A stretch of 64,000 nt of DNA, taken from assembly GCA_019752045.1 (NCBI GenBank), contig JAIEMP010000011.1:124001-188000 (forward strand), written 5' to 3'. The stretch comes from Chitinophagaceae bacterium (GTDB lineage: Bacteria; Bacteroidota; Bacteroidia; Chitinophagales; Chitinophagaceae). Of this stretch, positions 37,067 to 46,051 are shown in pieces. A program made the position numbers and the translations under genes. The notes under the pieces were generated by a model that saw only the letters and a program-made list of their open reading frames with translations, was not told the origin of the DNA and ran no database searches. Each line of letters begins with the position of its first letter. Within the stretch, counting starts at the first letter, position 1.

Positions 37067-38295
37067 AAATCTGTATTACCATATTGTTTCTCTTTTTATT
37101 TACAGATGCAACTGCAAAGCTGTGGCGGGTAGGTGCAGGTCAGCAGGAGCTAAGTATCAGGGCAACCATTAATAAAGCAACCGATGGCGATACCATTTTT
37201 ATTTATCCCGGTATGTATAAAGAAGGTCAACTGATTATCACCAAAAAATTATTTCTCAAAGGCATTCAATATCCTGTACTGGATGGAGAACAGAAAGTAG
37301 AGATACTTACTATCCGTTGCGATGGAGTAGTGGTGGAAGGACTTTTTTTTAAACGTTCAGGTCGCAGCAGTTATAATGATATTGCTGCACTGCGCATTGC
37401 AGATTGTCGCAATGTAATTGTACGGAACAACCAATTTGAGTCGGGTTATTTTGGCATTTATTCGCAACATGCAACAGCAGCCATCATTACAGGAAATCGT
37501 TTACAGTCTGATGCAAAAGATGAAGTATCATCAGGCAACGGTATTCATTGCTGGAAGAGCGACAGTATGCACATCAGCAGCAACACTGTAACAGGTTATA
37601 GAGATGGATTGTATTTTGAGTTTGTTACAAACTCATACATAAAAAGCAATACCAGTTATGGAAACGTAAGGTATGGTCTGCATTTTATGTTCTCCGGCAA
37701 TAACAGTTATATCTCCAATGTATTTCGTGATAACGGAGCAGGTGTTGCAGTGATGTATTCAAAAAACATCCGCATACAAAACAATCTGTTTGCAGATAAC
37801 TGGGGAGGGGCAGCCTATGGCATCTTAATGAAAGAAATCACAGACAGCCGGGTTGAAGGCAACCGTTTTCAAAAAAATTCAGTAGGTATTATGCTCGAAG
37901 GCAGTAACCGTATTCAACTCTTCAAAAACGTTTTCTTGCAAAATGGCTGGGCCATTAAAATGCAGGCCAGTTGTATGGATAACAGCATTGAGCAAAATAA
38001 TTTTTATGCCAACTCTTTTGATATGGCTACCAATGGTGAGCTGGTACTGAACAGTTTTAAAAAAAATTACTGGGATAAATACGAAGGATACGATTTAAAC
38101 AGAGATGGTGTGGGCGATGTGCCCTATCATCCTGTTAGTATGTTTTCAATGATGGGTGAACGCAATGCATCCAGTATGATGTTGTTCAGAAGTTTTATTG
38201 TTGGCCTGCTGGATAAAGCAGAAAAAATGCTGCCTGTTCTTACACCTGTTGATCTCAAAGATCATCAGCCACTCATGAAACCGCTAAAACTGTAA
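37063..38295 (+). CDS. nosD: nitrous oxide reductase maturation protein NosD
   Basis: Periplasmic beta-helix protein required with NosF and NosY for building the sulfur-bridged CuZ cluster of NosZ. The ATG at 37063 overlaps the preceding TGA (ATGA) and starts directly with a Sec signal (ICITILFLFLFTDATA), so it is preferred over the ATG at 37042. 410 residues. It contains carbohydrate-binding/CASH-type repeats (NVIVRNNQFESGYFGIYSQ, RIQNNLFADNWGGAAYG, RVEGNRFQKNSVGIMLEGS) typical of right-handed parallel beta-helices. nosF follows after three bases. Confidence 0.93.
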   Translation: MKICITILFLFLFTDATAKLWRVGAGQQELSIRATINKATDGDTIFIYPGMYKEGQLIITKKLFLKGIQYPVLDGEQKVEILTIRCDGVVVEGLFFKRSGRSSYNDIAALRIADCRNVIVRNNQFESGYFGIYSQHATAAIITGNRLQSDAKDEVSSGNGIHCWKSDSMHISSNTVTGYRDGLYFEFVTNSYIKSNTSYGNVRYGLHFMFSGNNSYISNVFRDNGAGVAVMYSKNIRIQNNLFADNWGGAAYGILMKEITDSRVEGNRFQKNSVGIMLEGSNRIQLFKNVFLQNGWAIKMQASCMDNSIEQNNFYANSFDMATNGELVLNSFKKNYWDKYEGYDLNRDGVGDVPYHPVSMFSMMGERNASSMMLFRSFIVGLLDKAEKMLPVLTPVDLKDHQPLMKPLKL

Positions 38296-38298
38296 CGT

Positions 38299-39000
38299 AT
38301 GATTATTGCCAGTAACGTAACCAAAACATTTGGAAAGCTAAAGGCGCTGAATAATGTAAGCGTCAGTTGCAGTAAAGGACAAACCATTGCATTAATAGGT
38401 CCTAACGGCAGTGGTAAAACAACATTAATTAAATCCATGCTGGGTATGGTGGTGCCCGACAGTGGTTTCATCACTTTTGATGAACATAATATTCTGCACA
38501 ACTGGAACTACCGGAGCCGGATAGGTTATATGCCGCAAATTGGCCGTTATCCGGATAACATGCGTATAGGCCAGGTGTTTGAAATGATGAAAGACCTGCG
38601 TAAAAATTCAACTGCCTCAACAGATGAAGAATTGATTACTGCATTTGGCCTGCACAAACTGATGCACAAAAAAATGCAGACACTTAGTGGAGGAACCAGA
38701 CAAAAAGTTAGTGCATCACTCGCCTTTTTATTTGACCCCGATGTGTTGATCCTGGATGAGCCAACTGCCGGACTTGATCCCGTTGCATCTGAAATACTGA
38801 AACAGAAAATGATGCAGGAAAAAGAAAAGGGCAAACTGATTTTAATTACATCGCATATATTAAGTGAACTGGATGATGTGGTGAGCGAAATCATTTATAT
38901 GCAGGACGGACAATTGAAATTTCATAAATCACTTGAACAGTTACAGGAAGATACCGGCCAGCAAAAACTGGCCAAAGCTATTGCACAAATAATGAAATAA
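38299..39000 (+). CDS. nosF: NosF ABC transporter ATPase
   Basis: 233 residues. Walker A is GPNGSGKTTLI, the signature LSGGTRQKVSASLAF and Walker B VLILDEPTAGLDP, all intact. Together with NosY and NosD it forms the ABC complex that supplies a sulfur species or otherwise supports CuZ assembly. It begins three bases after nosD and ends 40 bp before nosY, on the same strand and clearly co-transcribed. The substrate-specific assignment rests on the operon; sequence alone would give only a Cu-processing or ABC-2-type ATPase. Confidence 0.93.
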   Translation: MIIASNVTKTFGKLKALNNVSVSCSKGQTIALIGPNGSGKTTLIKSMLGMVVPDSGFITFDEHNILHNWNYRSRIGYMPQIGRYPDNMRIGQVFEMMKDLRKNSTASTDEELITAFGLHKLMHKKMQTLSGGTRQKVSASLAFLFDPDVLILDEPTAGLDPVASEILKQKMMQEKEKGKLILITSHILSELDDVVSEIIYMQDGQLKFHKSLEQLQEDTGQQKLAKAIAQIMK

Positions 39001-39040
39001 CTCCGGGCTGATAAACAGCTCAGAATAAAAATAGAATCGT

Positions 39041-39811
39041 ATGATGCGGACGATGATTAAATATGTGGTGCTTGATCTCATCAAGAACAGAATTATTCTT
39101 GTGTACACATTTTTTTTGTTGCTGATGTCTCTAGGGATGTTTAGTATGGATGAAAATACCACCAAGGGGATTATGAGCTTAATGAATCTTGTGCTCATCA
39201 TTATTCCGCTGGTGAGTATCATTTTCTCTACCATATATGTGTATAATTCATCCGAATTTATTGAGCTGCTGGCAGCGCAGCCGTTGAAACGAAAATCGCT
39301 GTGGCTCAGTATTTACAGTGGTTTAGCGCTGTCGTTATCGCTGGCATTTATGATCGGTGTTGGTATTCCGGTGTTATTGTTTGATGGTACGCTTACAGGA
39401 TGGGTGCTTGTGTTATCCGGTCTTTTTCAAACAATCATTTTTACCGGTATTGCTTTGCTTGCTGCTGTAAAAACAAGAGACAAAGCAAAAGGAATTGGTG
39501 TGGCTATCTTTCTTTGGTTTTTCTTTACACTTATTTATGATGGGTTGGTGCTGCTGCTCTTATTCCAGTTCAGCGATTATCCCTTAGAGAAACCAATGAT
39601 TGCTTTGAGCATGCTCAATCCGGTAGATTTATCCAGGATATTGATTTTACTAAAACTCGATATTTCGGCACTCATGGGTTATACAGGCGCCGTGTTCAGC
39701 AATTTTTTTGGCAGCGGATTCGGAATGCTGCTTTCTGTCGCTATTTTATTTCTCTGGTCTGCTGTGCCGGTTTGGTTTTCGCTAAAACAATTTCAACAGA
39801 AAGATTTATAA
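39041..39811 (+). CDS. nosY: NosY ABC transporter permease
   Basis: 256 residues with six predicted membrane helices (for example IILVYTFFLLLMSLGMF, LVLIIIPLVSIIFSTIYVY, IAILFLWSAVPVW-like C-terminal segments). It is the membrane partner of NosF in the CuZ assembly complex. The conserved cytoplasmic YVYNSSEFIELLAAQPLKRKS segment near residues 66-88 is typical of NosY/ABC-2 permeases. The cupin gene follows after nine bases, so the unit continues past the maturation genes. Confidence 0.9.
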   Translation: MMRTMIKYVVLDLIKNRIILVYTFFLLLMSLGMFSMDENTTKGIMSLMNLVLIIIPLVSIIFSTIYVYNSSEFIELLAAQPLKRKSLWLSIYSGLALSLSLAFMIGVGIPVLLFDGTLTGWVLVLSGLFQTIIFTGIALLAAVKTRDKAKGIGVAIFLWFFFTLIYDGLVLLLLFQFSDYPLEKPMIALSMLNPVDLSRILILLKLDISALMGYTGAVFSNFFGSGFGMLLSVAILFLWSAVPVWFSLKQFQQKDL

Positions 39812-39820
39812 ACGAATATT

Positions 39821-40111
39821 ATGTATCTCGGAAATATCAATGATCATTTATCAAAAGATCAAACAACAAAAGCAACCATTTATAAAGATGATCGTTTTCA
39901 TGTAATGCTGCTGCATTTACCCGAAGGTGATGAACTGAAACCACATAAATCAAAAACAGATGCCTGTTGCATTGTACAAAAAGGAGAAGTGGAGTTTAAA
40001 CTGGAAGAAGAAATGTACCATTACAGAAAAGGTGATTTATTTTCGTTTAGAGCAGGACAATTACATTCATTAAAAGCCATCACCGATTTCAGCATGCTGA
40101 TCATTAAATAA
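39821..40111 (+). CDS. small cupin protein at the end of the nos operon
   Basis: 96 residues forming one cupin barrel (LLHLPEGDELKPHKSKTDAC, IVQKGEVEFKLEEEMYHYRKGD, FRAGQLHSLKAI). Potential metal ligands are His and Glu/Cys at these motifs, though the first motif has few histidines. It lies between nosY (9 bp) and the truncated haemoglobin gene (6 bp), so it is part of the nitrogen-oxide operon. A sensor or detoxification role is possible but not shown. Confidence 0.8.
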   Translation: MYLGNINDHLSKDQTTKATIYKDDRFHVMLLHLPEGDELKPHKSKTDACCIVQKGEVEFKLEEEMYHYRKGDLFSFRAGQLHSLKAITDFSMLIIK

Positions 40112-40117
40112 ACACAC

Positions 40118-40516
40118 ATGAAAAAAGACATTGAAAACCGAAGCGATATTGAACAGCTCGTAAATACATTTTACGAAAAAGTAAAAAGAGATGAAGTGAT
40201 CGGTGATTTTTTTACCCGTGTAACAGTGATTGACTGGGACAAGCATTTGCCTGTGATGTATGATTTCTGGGAGAATATTATTTTTCATGTGGGCGGTTAC
40301 ACGGGCAACCCCATGAAACATCATGAAGCATTACACCGCAAAGCACCTTTAACAGCTGTACATTTTAACAGCTGGATCCGTTTGTTTAACGAAACCATTG
40401 ATGAACTGTTTACCGGACAAAAAGCAGAGCAGGCCAAACAACGGGCCCTATCTATTGCAACAGTTATGCGTATAAATATTATTGGTTTGCCAAACCAGGA
40501 AGAATCAATTTATTAA
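40118..40516 (+). CDS. group III truncated haemoglobin
   Basis: 132 residues of the truncated 2-on-2 globin type. Helical segments are IEQLVNTFYEKVKRDEVIGDFF, HLPVMYDFWENIIFHVGGYTG and KHHEALHRKAPL (haem-proximal histidine region, residues 68-73), and the last helices are HFNSWIRLFNETIDELF and RALSIATVMRINII. Such proteins bind O2 or NO, and several nitrogen-oxide operons carry them for NO protection. It ends the nos operon at a bidirectional terminator. Confidence 0.9.
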   Translation: MKKDIENRSDIEQLVNTFYEKVKRDEVIGDFFTRVTVIDWDKHLPVMYDFWENIIFHVGGYTGNPMKHHEALHRKAPLTAVHFNSWIRLFNETIDELFTGQKAEQAKQRALSIATVMRINIIGLPNQEESIY

Positions 40517-40522
40517 CAGCAT

Positions 40523-40552
40523 AAAAAAAAGCATCAATCAGATGCTTTTTTT
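40523..40552. terminator. bidirectional terminator, nos operon / fasciclin gene
   Basis: AAAAAAAAGCATC pairs with GATGCTTTTTTT around AATCA. A-run and T-run on both sides allow termination of the + strand nos operon and of the - strand fasciclin gene, which converge here. Confidence 0.9.
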
Positions 40553-40571
40553 ATTTGAGTTATCGAAAGGG

Positions 40572-41129
40572 TTATTTAGCAGGAGCAAGTAATACAGCAT
40601 CAACCACATGTATAATTCCATTGGTTGCAGGTATAGAAGCAACAATGTTGGCACCGTTTACAGTGAGTTTACCATCTTTATTTCCTATTGTAATGTTTTC
40701 TCCACTGGCCATGCCATAAACCATCCCATCGCCCAGCAACGCATCTTTCAACACGCCTACATATACATGGTATTCGAGCACACTGCGGAGTTTATCTTTG
40801 TTTTCAGGTTTCAGTAGATCGGCCAGCACTTCTTTTGGCAGTTTATCAAAAGCTGCATTAACAGGAGCAAATACAGTAAACGGTCCTGCATTACTAATCA
40901 CATCAACATAAGCAGCAGCCTTTAAAGCAGCTACCAGTGTGGTATGATCTTTACTGCCTACAGCAATTTTTACAATGTCTTTTCCTGATTCATCATCCTG
41001 CACGGCCGACTGGCCTGCACCTGTGGTTTGTTCGTCACCTGTTGTAACAGAAGCTCCGGTGGTTTCATCTGCATTGTTACAGGCAGTAAAGCAGAAAAGA
41101 AGCGAAGCAATGAGCGCTAAATTCTTCAT
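40572..41129 (-). CDS. fasciclin (FAS1) domain lipoprotein
   Basis: 185 residues. The lipoprotein signal NLALIASLLFCFTACNN has its lipid cysteine at residue 17. A Thr/Gly/Asp-rich linker leads to one FAS1 domain (DHTTLVAALKAAAYVDVISN, GPFTVFAPVNAAFDKLP, LEYHVYVG, GANIVASIPATNGIIHVVDAVLL). Such domains mediate adhesion-like contacts at the cell surface, but the partner is unknown. It converges on the nos operon through a shared terminator; there is no sign it belongs to it functionally. Confidence 0.9.
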   Translation of the reverse strand: MKNLALIASLLFCFTACNNADETTGASVTTGDEQTTGAGQSAVQDDESGKDIVKIAVGSKDHTTLVAALKAAAYVDVISNAGPFTVFAPVNAAFDKLPKEVLADLLKPENKDKLRSVLEYHVYVGVLKDALLGDGMVYGMASGENITIGNKDGKLTVNGANIVASIPATNGIIHVVDAVLLAPAK

Positions 41130-41262
41130 ATTAAATTCGTTTTTTGTTGAACGGTTTTTTTATTATCAGGATCGAAAATAGAACAGCCTGAACAAGGAAA
41201 CTATGATTGAAATCATAAGTGCCGAACATTTCTTTAACTTGCATTGTTACAATAAAAAAATT

Positions 41263-41439
41263 ATGGGATTTCTCCGCCAGGTAGCCGAATATTTATACAT
41301 CAAAAAGCCTGATCCTTCACGTGAAAAAACGCAGTGGATGAAATACATGCACGGCATTAACCGTATTTCAATTTTCCTGTTTTTGTTTGCGCTGATGGTG
41401 ATTATAACAAGACTGGTTATTTTACCACTGTTCAGATAA
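41263..41439 (+). CDS. small single-span membrane protein, DUF6728-like
   Basis: The ATG at 41263 gives 58 residues (MGFLRQVAEYLYIKKPDPS at the start); an upstream ATG at 41203 would add 20 residues unlike the rest and is not preferred. A conserved-looking WMKYMHGINRISIFLFLF segment leads into one C-terminal membrane helix. It matches my memory of the small DUF6728 family found in Bacteroidota. Function is unknown. It lies between the divergent fasciclin gene and the convergent lpxB gene as a single unit. Confidence 0.65.
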   Translation: MGFLRQVAEYLYIKKPDPSREKTQWMKYMHGINRISIFLFLFALMVIITRLVILPLFR

Positions 41440-41451
41440 CCGTTGCAGGTA

Positions 41452-42567
41452 TCACTTTTTCTGTAAAAATGGTTTGATCAGTTCTGCAGCTGTTGCAGAT
41501 GCATTGCCTCCTGCAGATAAAACAGAAGCTAATTGTTTGTATTGCTGAAGTACCTCTTCACGTTGTGTACTGCCGGGTAATATTTTTTTGAGTTCAGTGA
41601 GCAGATTGGCTGCATTCATTTCATGCTGTATCAATTCTTTCACCACTTCACGGTCCATAATTAAATTCACCAGTGAAATATATTTGATGTTTACCAGCCG
41701 TTTAGCAATCTGGTAACTGATCTCGTTTCCTTTATAACAAACCACCTGCGGTACATGAAACAGGGCCGTTTCAAGTGTGGCCGTGCCCGATGTTACCAGC
41801 GCTGCAGTTGATTGTTGCAGCAATGCATAAGTTTGATTGCTCACTGCAGATACATTGCTGTAGCTGCTGATTAATCCGGTGTAAAACGCCTCTTCAACTC
41901 CCGGCGCCTTTGCAATAACAAACTGATAGTCGGGTAAGGATTGACTGACCTGCAACATCACCGGAAGTTTTTTTAAGATTTCCTGTTTACGGCTGCCCGG
42001 CAATAATGCAATAATGGGTTTTGCATGGGATGGTTGCTGCAATGCCTGTTGCGCTTTTGAACGTGCTACTTCTTCAAGTAACGGATGACCTACATAATGT
42101 ACCTGCCAGTTCCATTTGTTTTGATAATATTCTTTTTCAAACGGAAGAATCACCAGCATCAGATCAATACACTGTTTCATCATCTTTACACGGTTTTCTT
42201 TCCATGCCCATACCTGTGGCGAAATGTAATAGATCACTTTGATCTGTTGTTCCCTGGCCCACTTTGCAATACGTAAATTAAAACCGGGATAATCTATCAG
42301 AATAATTACATCGGGTTTATGTGCAAGAATATCCTCTTTGCAAAACGACAGATTTTTAAAAATGGTGCGGAGGTTGGCAATCACTTCTGCAAAACCCATA
42401 AACGCCAGTTCACGATAATGTTTTACCAAGGTGGCACCTGCCTCCTGCATTTTATCGCCACCCCAGCAACGTATTGTTGCTGAAGTATCTGTTTGATGGA
42501 TGGCTTTGATGAGATTACTTCCATGCAAATCGCCGCTTGCTTCACCTGCTATAATGTAATAGTTCAT
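41452..42567 (-). CDS. lpxB: lipid-A-disaccharide synthase
   Basis: Joins UDP-2,3-diacylglucosamine and lipid X to form the lipid A disaccharide, at the inner membrane face. The ATG at 42567 gives 371 residues, starting MNYYIIAGEASGDLHGSNLI, the highly conserved N-terminus; the TTG at 42600 is therefore rejected. Other family segments are YYISPQVWAWKENRV, LPFEKEYYQ, HYVGHPLLEEV, LPGSRKQEI and VTSGTATLETALFHVPQVVCYK. It shows the cell makes lipid A, consistent with Bacteroidota. It converges on the small membrane protein gene. Confidence 0.93.
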   Translation of the reverse strand: MNYYIIAGEASGDLHGSNLIKAIHQTDTSATIRCWGGDKMQEAGATLVKHYRELAFMGFAEVIANLRTIFKNLSFCKEDILAHKPDVIILIDYPGFNLRIAKWAREQQIKVIYYISPQVWAWKENRVKMMKQCIDLMLVILPFEKEYYQNKWNWQVHYVGHPLLEEVARSKAQQALQQPSHAKPIIALLPGSRKQEILKKLPVMLQVSQSLPDYQFVIAKAPGVEEAFYTGLISSYSNVSAVSNQTYALLQQSTAALVTSGTATLETALFHVPQVVCYKGNEISYQIAKRLVNIKYISLVNLIMDREVVKELIQHEMNAANLLTELKKILPGSTQREEVLQQYKQLASVLSAGGNASATAAELIKPFLQKK

Positions 42568-43036
42568 TGAGATCTGTAAGGATTCTTTTGTATGAAACAA
42601 AGATAATCATCTGCAAACGGTCTTTTAAAGGTTCTGTTTTATAAGTGTAAACCTGCATTTTTAATGCCTGTAACGGCTGTTGGAGATCATGCAATTTTTT
42701 TTCTGGAACCCTTGTGCAGAAAGGGTTTTAAAAAATCGAGTTCCAATTTAAGGTCATAAAAATGATAAAATGATGGTTTGTATCAACTCCAAATCGGGTT
42801 TACTTTTGTCTTGTCATTCGATCAATAACTGTTTCACACAGTTCTACACTCCGGAAGTCAATTGACCCGCCTGCTTGCTCCAGCGATACTTGCACATTGA
42901 AAAAAGAACGTTTTTAAAAACTATTTTAAACTTTTTTGAAACAGCGTTTAGTTGTCTGAAATAAAAACACATTCAGTTGATGAATGCATTCAGACAGTAG
43001 CGTTGCATCAAAGACAAACAATAAAATATCAAACAC
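42568..43036. other. intergenic, no gene found
   Basis: 469 bp between lpxB and the secreted protein gene, which diverge. It contains a short hairpin AACCCTT/AAGGGTT at 42707-42727 with T-rich flanks and a perfect palindrome TGAATGCATTCA at 42981-42992, 45 bp before the next ATG. Nothing else recognised. Confidence 0.5.
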
Positions 43037-43414
43037 ATGAAAAAGACAATGAAAAGTGCAGCAATCGGTTTTTTAACCTTAATAGCATCTGTAACAACGT
43101 TTACGGCTTCAGCTGGTGATCCAGAGTTAAAAGCCGCAGGAAAAAATAAAAATCAACCGGTGTTTCAACTCGATCTCAATAATCATGTAAACAGCAAATT
43201 CATGATCATTGTAAAAGATGAGTTCGGCGTAACCCTTTATCAGGAAGTGGTGACGGGTGTTCAAATTTCCCGCAAGTTTCAACTGAACACCGACGAATTA
43301 GGTGGCGTGGGTATAAATTTTGAAATCATTGATGTAAAAAACGATAAAACATCGGTCTTTCAAATTCAAAACAGTACCCGTATTGTGAATGAAACCTATA
43401 TTGTTAAGAACTGA
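43037..43414 (+). CDS. small secreted protein, unknown
   Basis: 125 residues with a Sec signal peptide (AAIGFLTLIASVTTFTASA). The mature part (FQLDLNNHVNSKFMIIVKDE, QEVVTGVQISRKFQLNTDEL, GGVGINFEIIDVKNDKTSVF) looks like a small beta-sandwich, with alternating strands and a short VKN end. I do not recognise the family. It has its own promoter region and is followed by a very strong terminator, so it is probably a well-expressed single gene. Confidence 0.7.
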   Translation: MKKTMKSAAIGFLTLIASVTTFTASAGDPELKAAGKNKNQPVFQLDLNNHVNSKFMIIVKDEFGVTLYQEVVTGVQISRKFQLNTDELGGVGINFEIIDVKNDKTSVFQIQNSTRIVNETYIVKN

Positions 43415-43443
43415 TTAAGCAGATAAGAGTAATGTAGAAAATG

Positions 43444-43473
43444 AAAGGTTGCCAATTTTGGCAACCTTTTTTT
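43444..43473 (+). terminator. intrinsic terminator
   Basis: AAAGGTTGCCAA/TTGGCAACCTTT: twelve paired bases with a TT centre, followed by further T. It lies 30 bp after the secreted protein gene. Confidence 0.93.
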
Positions 43474-43541
43474 ATCAAACGCTTTCTTAAAAAAGCGAAC
43501 GAGTATTTTATTTTTAGATTCTTTCAGTAGTTTTGCAAGTG

Positions 43542-44393
43542 ATGACTTGCAGGCCACATATTTTATTTGCAGTTACAGTTTTTGGAATACTGTTTTTTAT
43601 ACAGGCAGTTACTGCACAGCCCAAAACTCCCTTTATTGAGCCTGTATCAAATGAGCAGCAGTTTAAAGCAGTCATCTATAACAATCATTCTTTTTTAACT
43701 GCTTATCCGTTTCAATTGCAACAAAATGGTGCTATTACCACAGCAAGCGGATCGCAACAACTTTTTACAGCTGTTGTAAAAAATCATAAACTGCATGGTA
43801 GTTGGCAGAGCTGGTATGTAAACGGACAATTGCTGGATGAAGGAACACTGAAACGGGGCATTCCACACGGCACCTGGAAAGTATGGGATAATGCGGGGCA
43901 TCTCATTGCCATCCGCACATATGATGCAGATCTGTTTCACCGTGTGAAAGATGAGTTGCTGTTAAATCATCCACGGCGCTCACTTTATCCACTCACTGAT
44001 AAATATAAAAAAGAAGGCAGGAGAGTGGCCGGTTATTTAGCAGCGGCCTATTCATTTCAACTGCAGCAAGCACATGTAACAGATAACCTGCAGCAACTGG
44101 TTGAAAAAAATGCAGCACAGGCTCATCCGTATCAACCCGTATTTCAGCAATGTTTGCATCATGGGCTGTATGTAAATTATTATACAAACGGACAGGTAAA
44201 AGATTCAGGTTATTATAAAGCCGGTTTACGTAATGGAGTATGGCTTCACAGCAGAGCCGAGGGAACATGGAAAGGTGCATACAAAAACAGCACACCTGTA
44301 CATGAATGGAAGTTGTACAACACAGCAGGCAAACTCACTTATATTATTTTTTACAACCGCAATGGAAAAGAAGAACGGAGAAAGTATATGTAA
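43542..44393 (+). CDS. exported MORN-like repeat protein
   Basis: The ATG at 43542 gives 283 residues with a Sec signal (ILFAVTVFGILFFIQAVTAQ); the TTG at 43533 is an unneeded extension. The body contains MORN/YwqK-type repeats: HGSWQSWYVNGQLLDEGTL, HGTWKVWDNAGHLIAI, HGLYVNYYTNGQVKDSGYY, NGVWLHSRAEGTWKGAY and VHEWKLYNTAGKLTYI. Such repeats form beta-hairpin sheets; in databases this family is often named YwqK antitoxin, but no toxin gene is adjacent and the signal peptide argues for an envelope location. Function not assigned. Confidence 0.75.
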   Translation: MTCRPHILFAVTVFGILFFIQAVTAQPKTPFIEPVSNEQQFKAVIYNNHSFLTAYPFQLQQNGAITTASGSQQLFTAVVKNHKLHGSWQSWYVNGQLLDEGTLKRGIPHGTWKVWDNAGHLIAIRTYDADLFHRVKDELLLNHPRRSLYPLTDKYKKEGRRVAGYLAAAYSFQLQQAHVTDNLQQLVEKNAAQAHPYQPVFQQCLHHGLYVNYYTNGQVKDSGYYKAGLRNGVWLHSRAEGTWKGAYKNSTPVHEWKLYNTAGKLTYIIFYNRNGKEERRKYM

Positions 44394-44503
44394 ACACTTA
44401 GTTTTTTTTCATCCGAAACGCTTGTATCTGCAAAAAATAAAAATTACTCCACAGTTCATTTCTTCAATTCTGTTTTCAGGTATGTTTGCTGCAAATGAAC
44501 ATT

Positions 44504-45751
44504 ATGAAGATCATCACCTTTTTCATTGCTCTTTTTATGTGTAGTGCAGTATATGCTCAGTCAAACAAATTTGATGCTTATATTATCAAAGCCGGCGCAG
44601 ATACAGTGCGTGGCAAAGCGATTTATTATTACAGCTCCGTTACACCATCCTATATTGAGTTTATGGAGAATGCAGATGTAAAACGGTATTACCCATCAGA
44701 CATTGAAGGTTTTTATATTGAAAACGTTGGCACATTTAAAACAGCCAGCATCAGCTATCATCCGGGTTCGCTGGATATGACCTTGATTCCGGAGGAATAT
44801 GCAGAAGAGGTGATAACACAGCAGGTGTTTCTGGAACTGGTAACAAAAGGAAACTTTAATTTATACCGTTATGAAAAAGAAAGCCGTCGTTATTTTTTTA
44901 TACAAAAGGGCGATGGAGAAATAGAAGAGCTGCTGTATCGTTTAAAAATGAAAAACCGGCAACTGCAGGAAGATAAAAGTTATCAATCGCAGTTAGCAAA
45001 AATCATTGCACTCAATCAACTGCCGCAAACAAGAGCTGCCGGTCTTGAAAATCTGGCCTACGATAAAAAATCACTGGGCGATTTTGTGAGCCGTTTAAAT
45101 GGAACTCAACCCAAAATAAGCAGCAGAAAAACCGAAGGTTTTTATTTTAATGCAGAAGCAGGTGTTGGTGTAAATCTGAATACCTATGCAACCAAAGGCG
45201 ATGTGATTAATGCGCCCATTAATTCAGCTTCGTTTTCTCCTGTTGCTGCTCCATCATTTCATTTGGGGCTTGTCATGTCAAGAGATCCGGAAGTTAGTTT
45301 TGTACGATATGTTGCATCTGCAGGGTATCATCGTAACCGTTTTCAGGGGCGTTCTCAAACTTTAAAACTGCCGGGCTTGTCTTACTACGAGGCCTATGAT
45401 TTTGATCTCAACTTCATTACACTTTCTGCGGGTGCATTTGTGATCATCAGGTCGCAAAGTAAACTGAAGTATTATGTTGGGTTAAAAACAGGTGTTATGA
45501 TCATCAATAACCGTCAGCCCGATACGAAGTTAATTGAAGACCCAAGCGGGAATGTTTATGCTGTTTATAAAAATTATCCTGTTCTAAAAAAGACGGCTGT
45601 ATATGGTTCTGTATTTACAGGAGTTACATACAACCGTTTCAGGATTGAATTGTTTGGTCAAACTCCTGTAGAAATGCATAAAGATTCCAAAGCAAATTTT
45701 TCAACCACCTCTTTTGGCATAACAGGAAAAATTTCTTTACACAAATACTGA
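44504..45751 (+). CDS. exported outer-membrane beta-barrel protein
   Basis: The ATG at 44504 gives 415 residues beginning with the signal IITFFIALFMCSAVYAQ; an in-frame ATG three codons upstream is equally possible. The N-terminal half (FDAYIIKAGADTVRGKAIYY, VKRYYPSDIEGFYIEN) is a small domain common in exported Bacteroidota proteins. The C-terminal half (GFYFNAEAGVGVNLNTYAT, FHLGLVMSRDPEVSFVRYVA, FGITGKISLHKY) looks like an eight- to ten-stranded barrel of the outer-membrane beta-barrel type. No specific role is recognised. Confidence 0.7.
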   Translation: MKIITFFIALFMCSAVYAQSNKFDAYIIKAGADTVRGKAIYYYSSVTPSYIEFMENADVKRYYPSDIEGFYIENVGTFKTASISYHPGSLDMTLIPEEYAEEVITQQVFLELVTKGNFNLYRYEKESRRYFFIQKGDGEIEELLYRLKMKNRQLQEDKSYQSQLAKIIALNQLPQTRAAGLENLAYDKKSLGDFVSRLNGTQPKISSRKTEGFYFNAEAGVGVNLNTYATKGDVINAPINSASFSPVAAPSFHLGLVMSRDPEVSFVRYVASAGYHRNRFQGRSQTLKLPGLSYYEAYDFDLNFITLSAGAFVIIRSQSKLKYYVGLKTGVMIINNRQPDTKLIEDPSGNVYAVYKNYPVLKKTAVYGSVFTGVTYNRFRIELFGQTPVEMHKDSKANFSTTSFGITGKISLHKY

Positions 45752-45757
45752 GAACGG

Positions 45758-46051
45758 TTACATAAAAAACTTTGCATAAAGGATCATCAGCCCGTACATC
45801 ACCGTCATTACAAAAATGCCGATGGCGGTTTTATCCCTTCGGCCGTTAATGAATAATGTAAACAGAATAATGTTGGCAATTAAACAGAGGCTGCCCACTG
45901 CCGTTAGCATGGCCTTGGTTTTAAAAAAGTATTCAACAAATTCGCCAAAGCTGATGGATGGAGTTTTAATGAGGTAGTAAATTACAAGGCCAAGGATAGG
46001 AGCAAGTGCACCCAGTACAATTCCAAAAGGGAGTTTATCGAGTTTAAGCAT
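45758..46051 (-). CDS. small membrane protein coupled to surE
   Basis: The ATG at 46051 gives 97 residues with three hydrophobic segments (FGIVLGALAPILGLVIYYLI, MLTAVGSLCLIANIILFTLFI, IGIFVMTVMYGLMILYAKFF). Its start overlaps the surE stop by one base (TGATG), so it is translated with surE. I do not recognise the family. The gene converges on the barrel protein gene just six bases away. The longer reading that extends into surE is only a frame artefact. Confidence 0.75.
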   Translation of the reverse strand: MLKLDKLPFGIVLGALAPILGLVIYYLIKTPSISFGEFVEYFFKTKAMLTAVGSLCLIANIILFTLFINGRRDKTAIGIFVMTVMYGLMILYAKFFM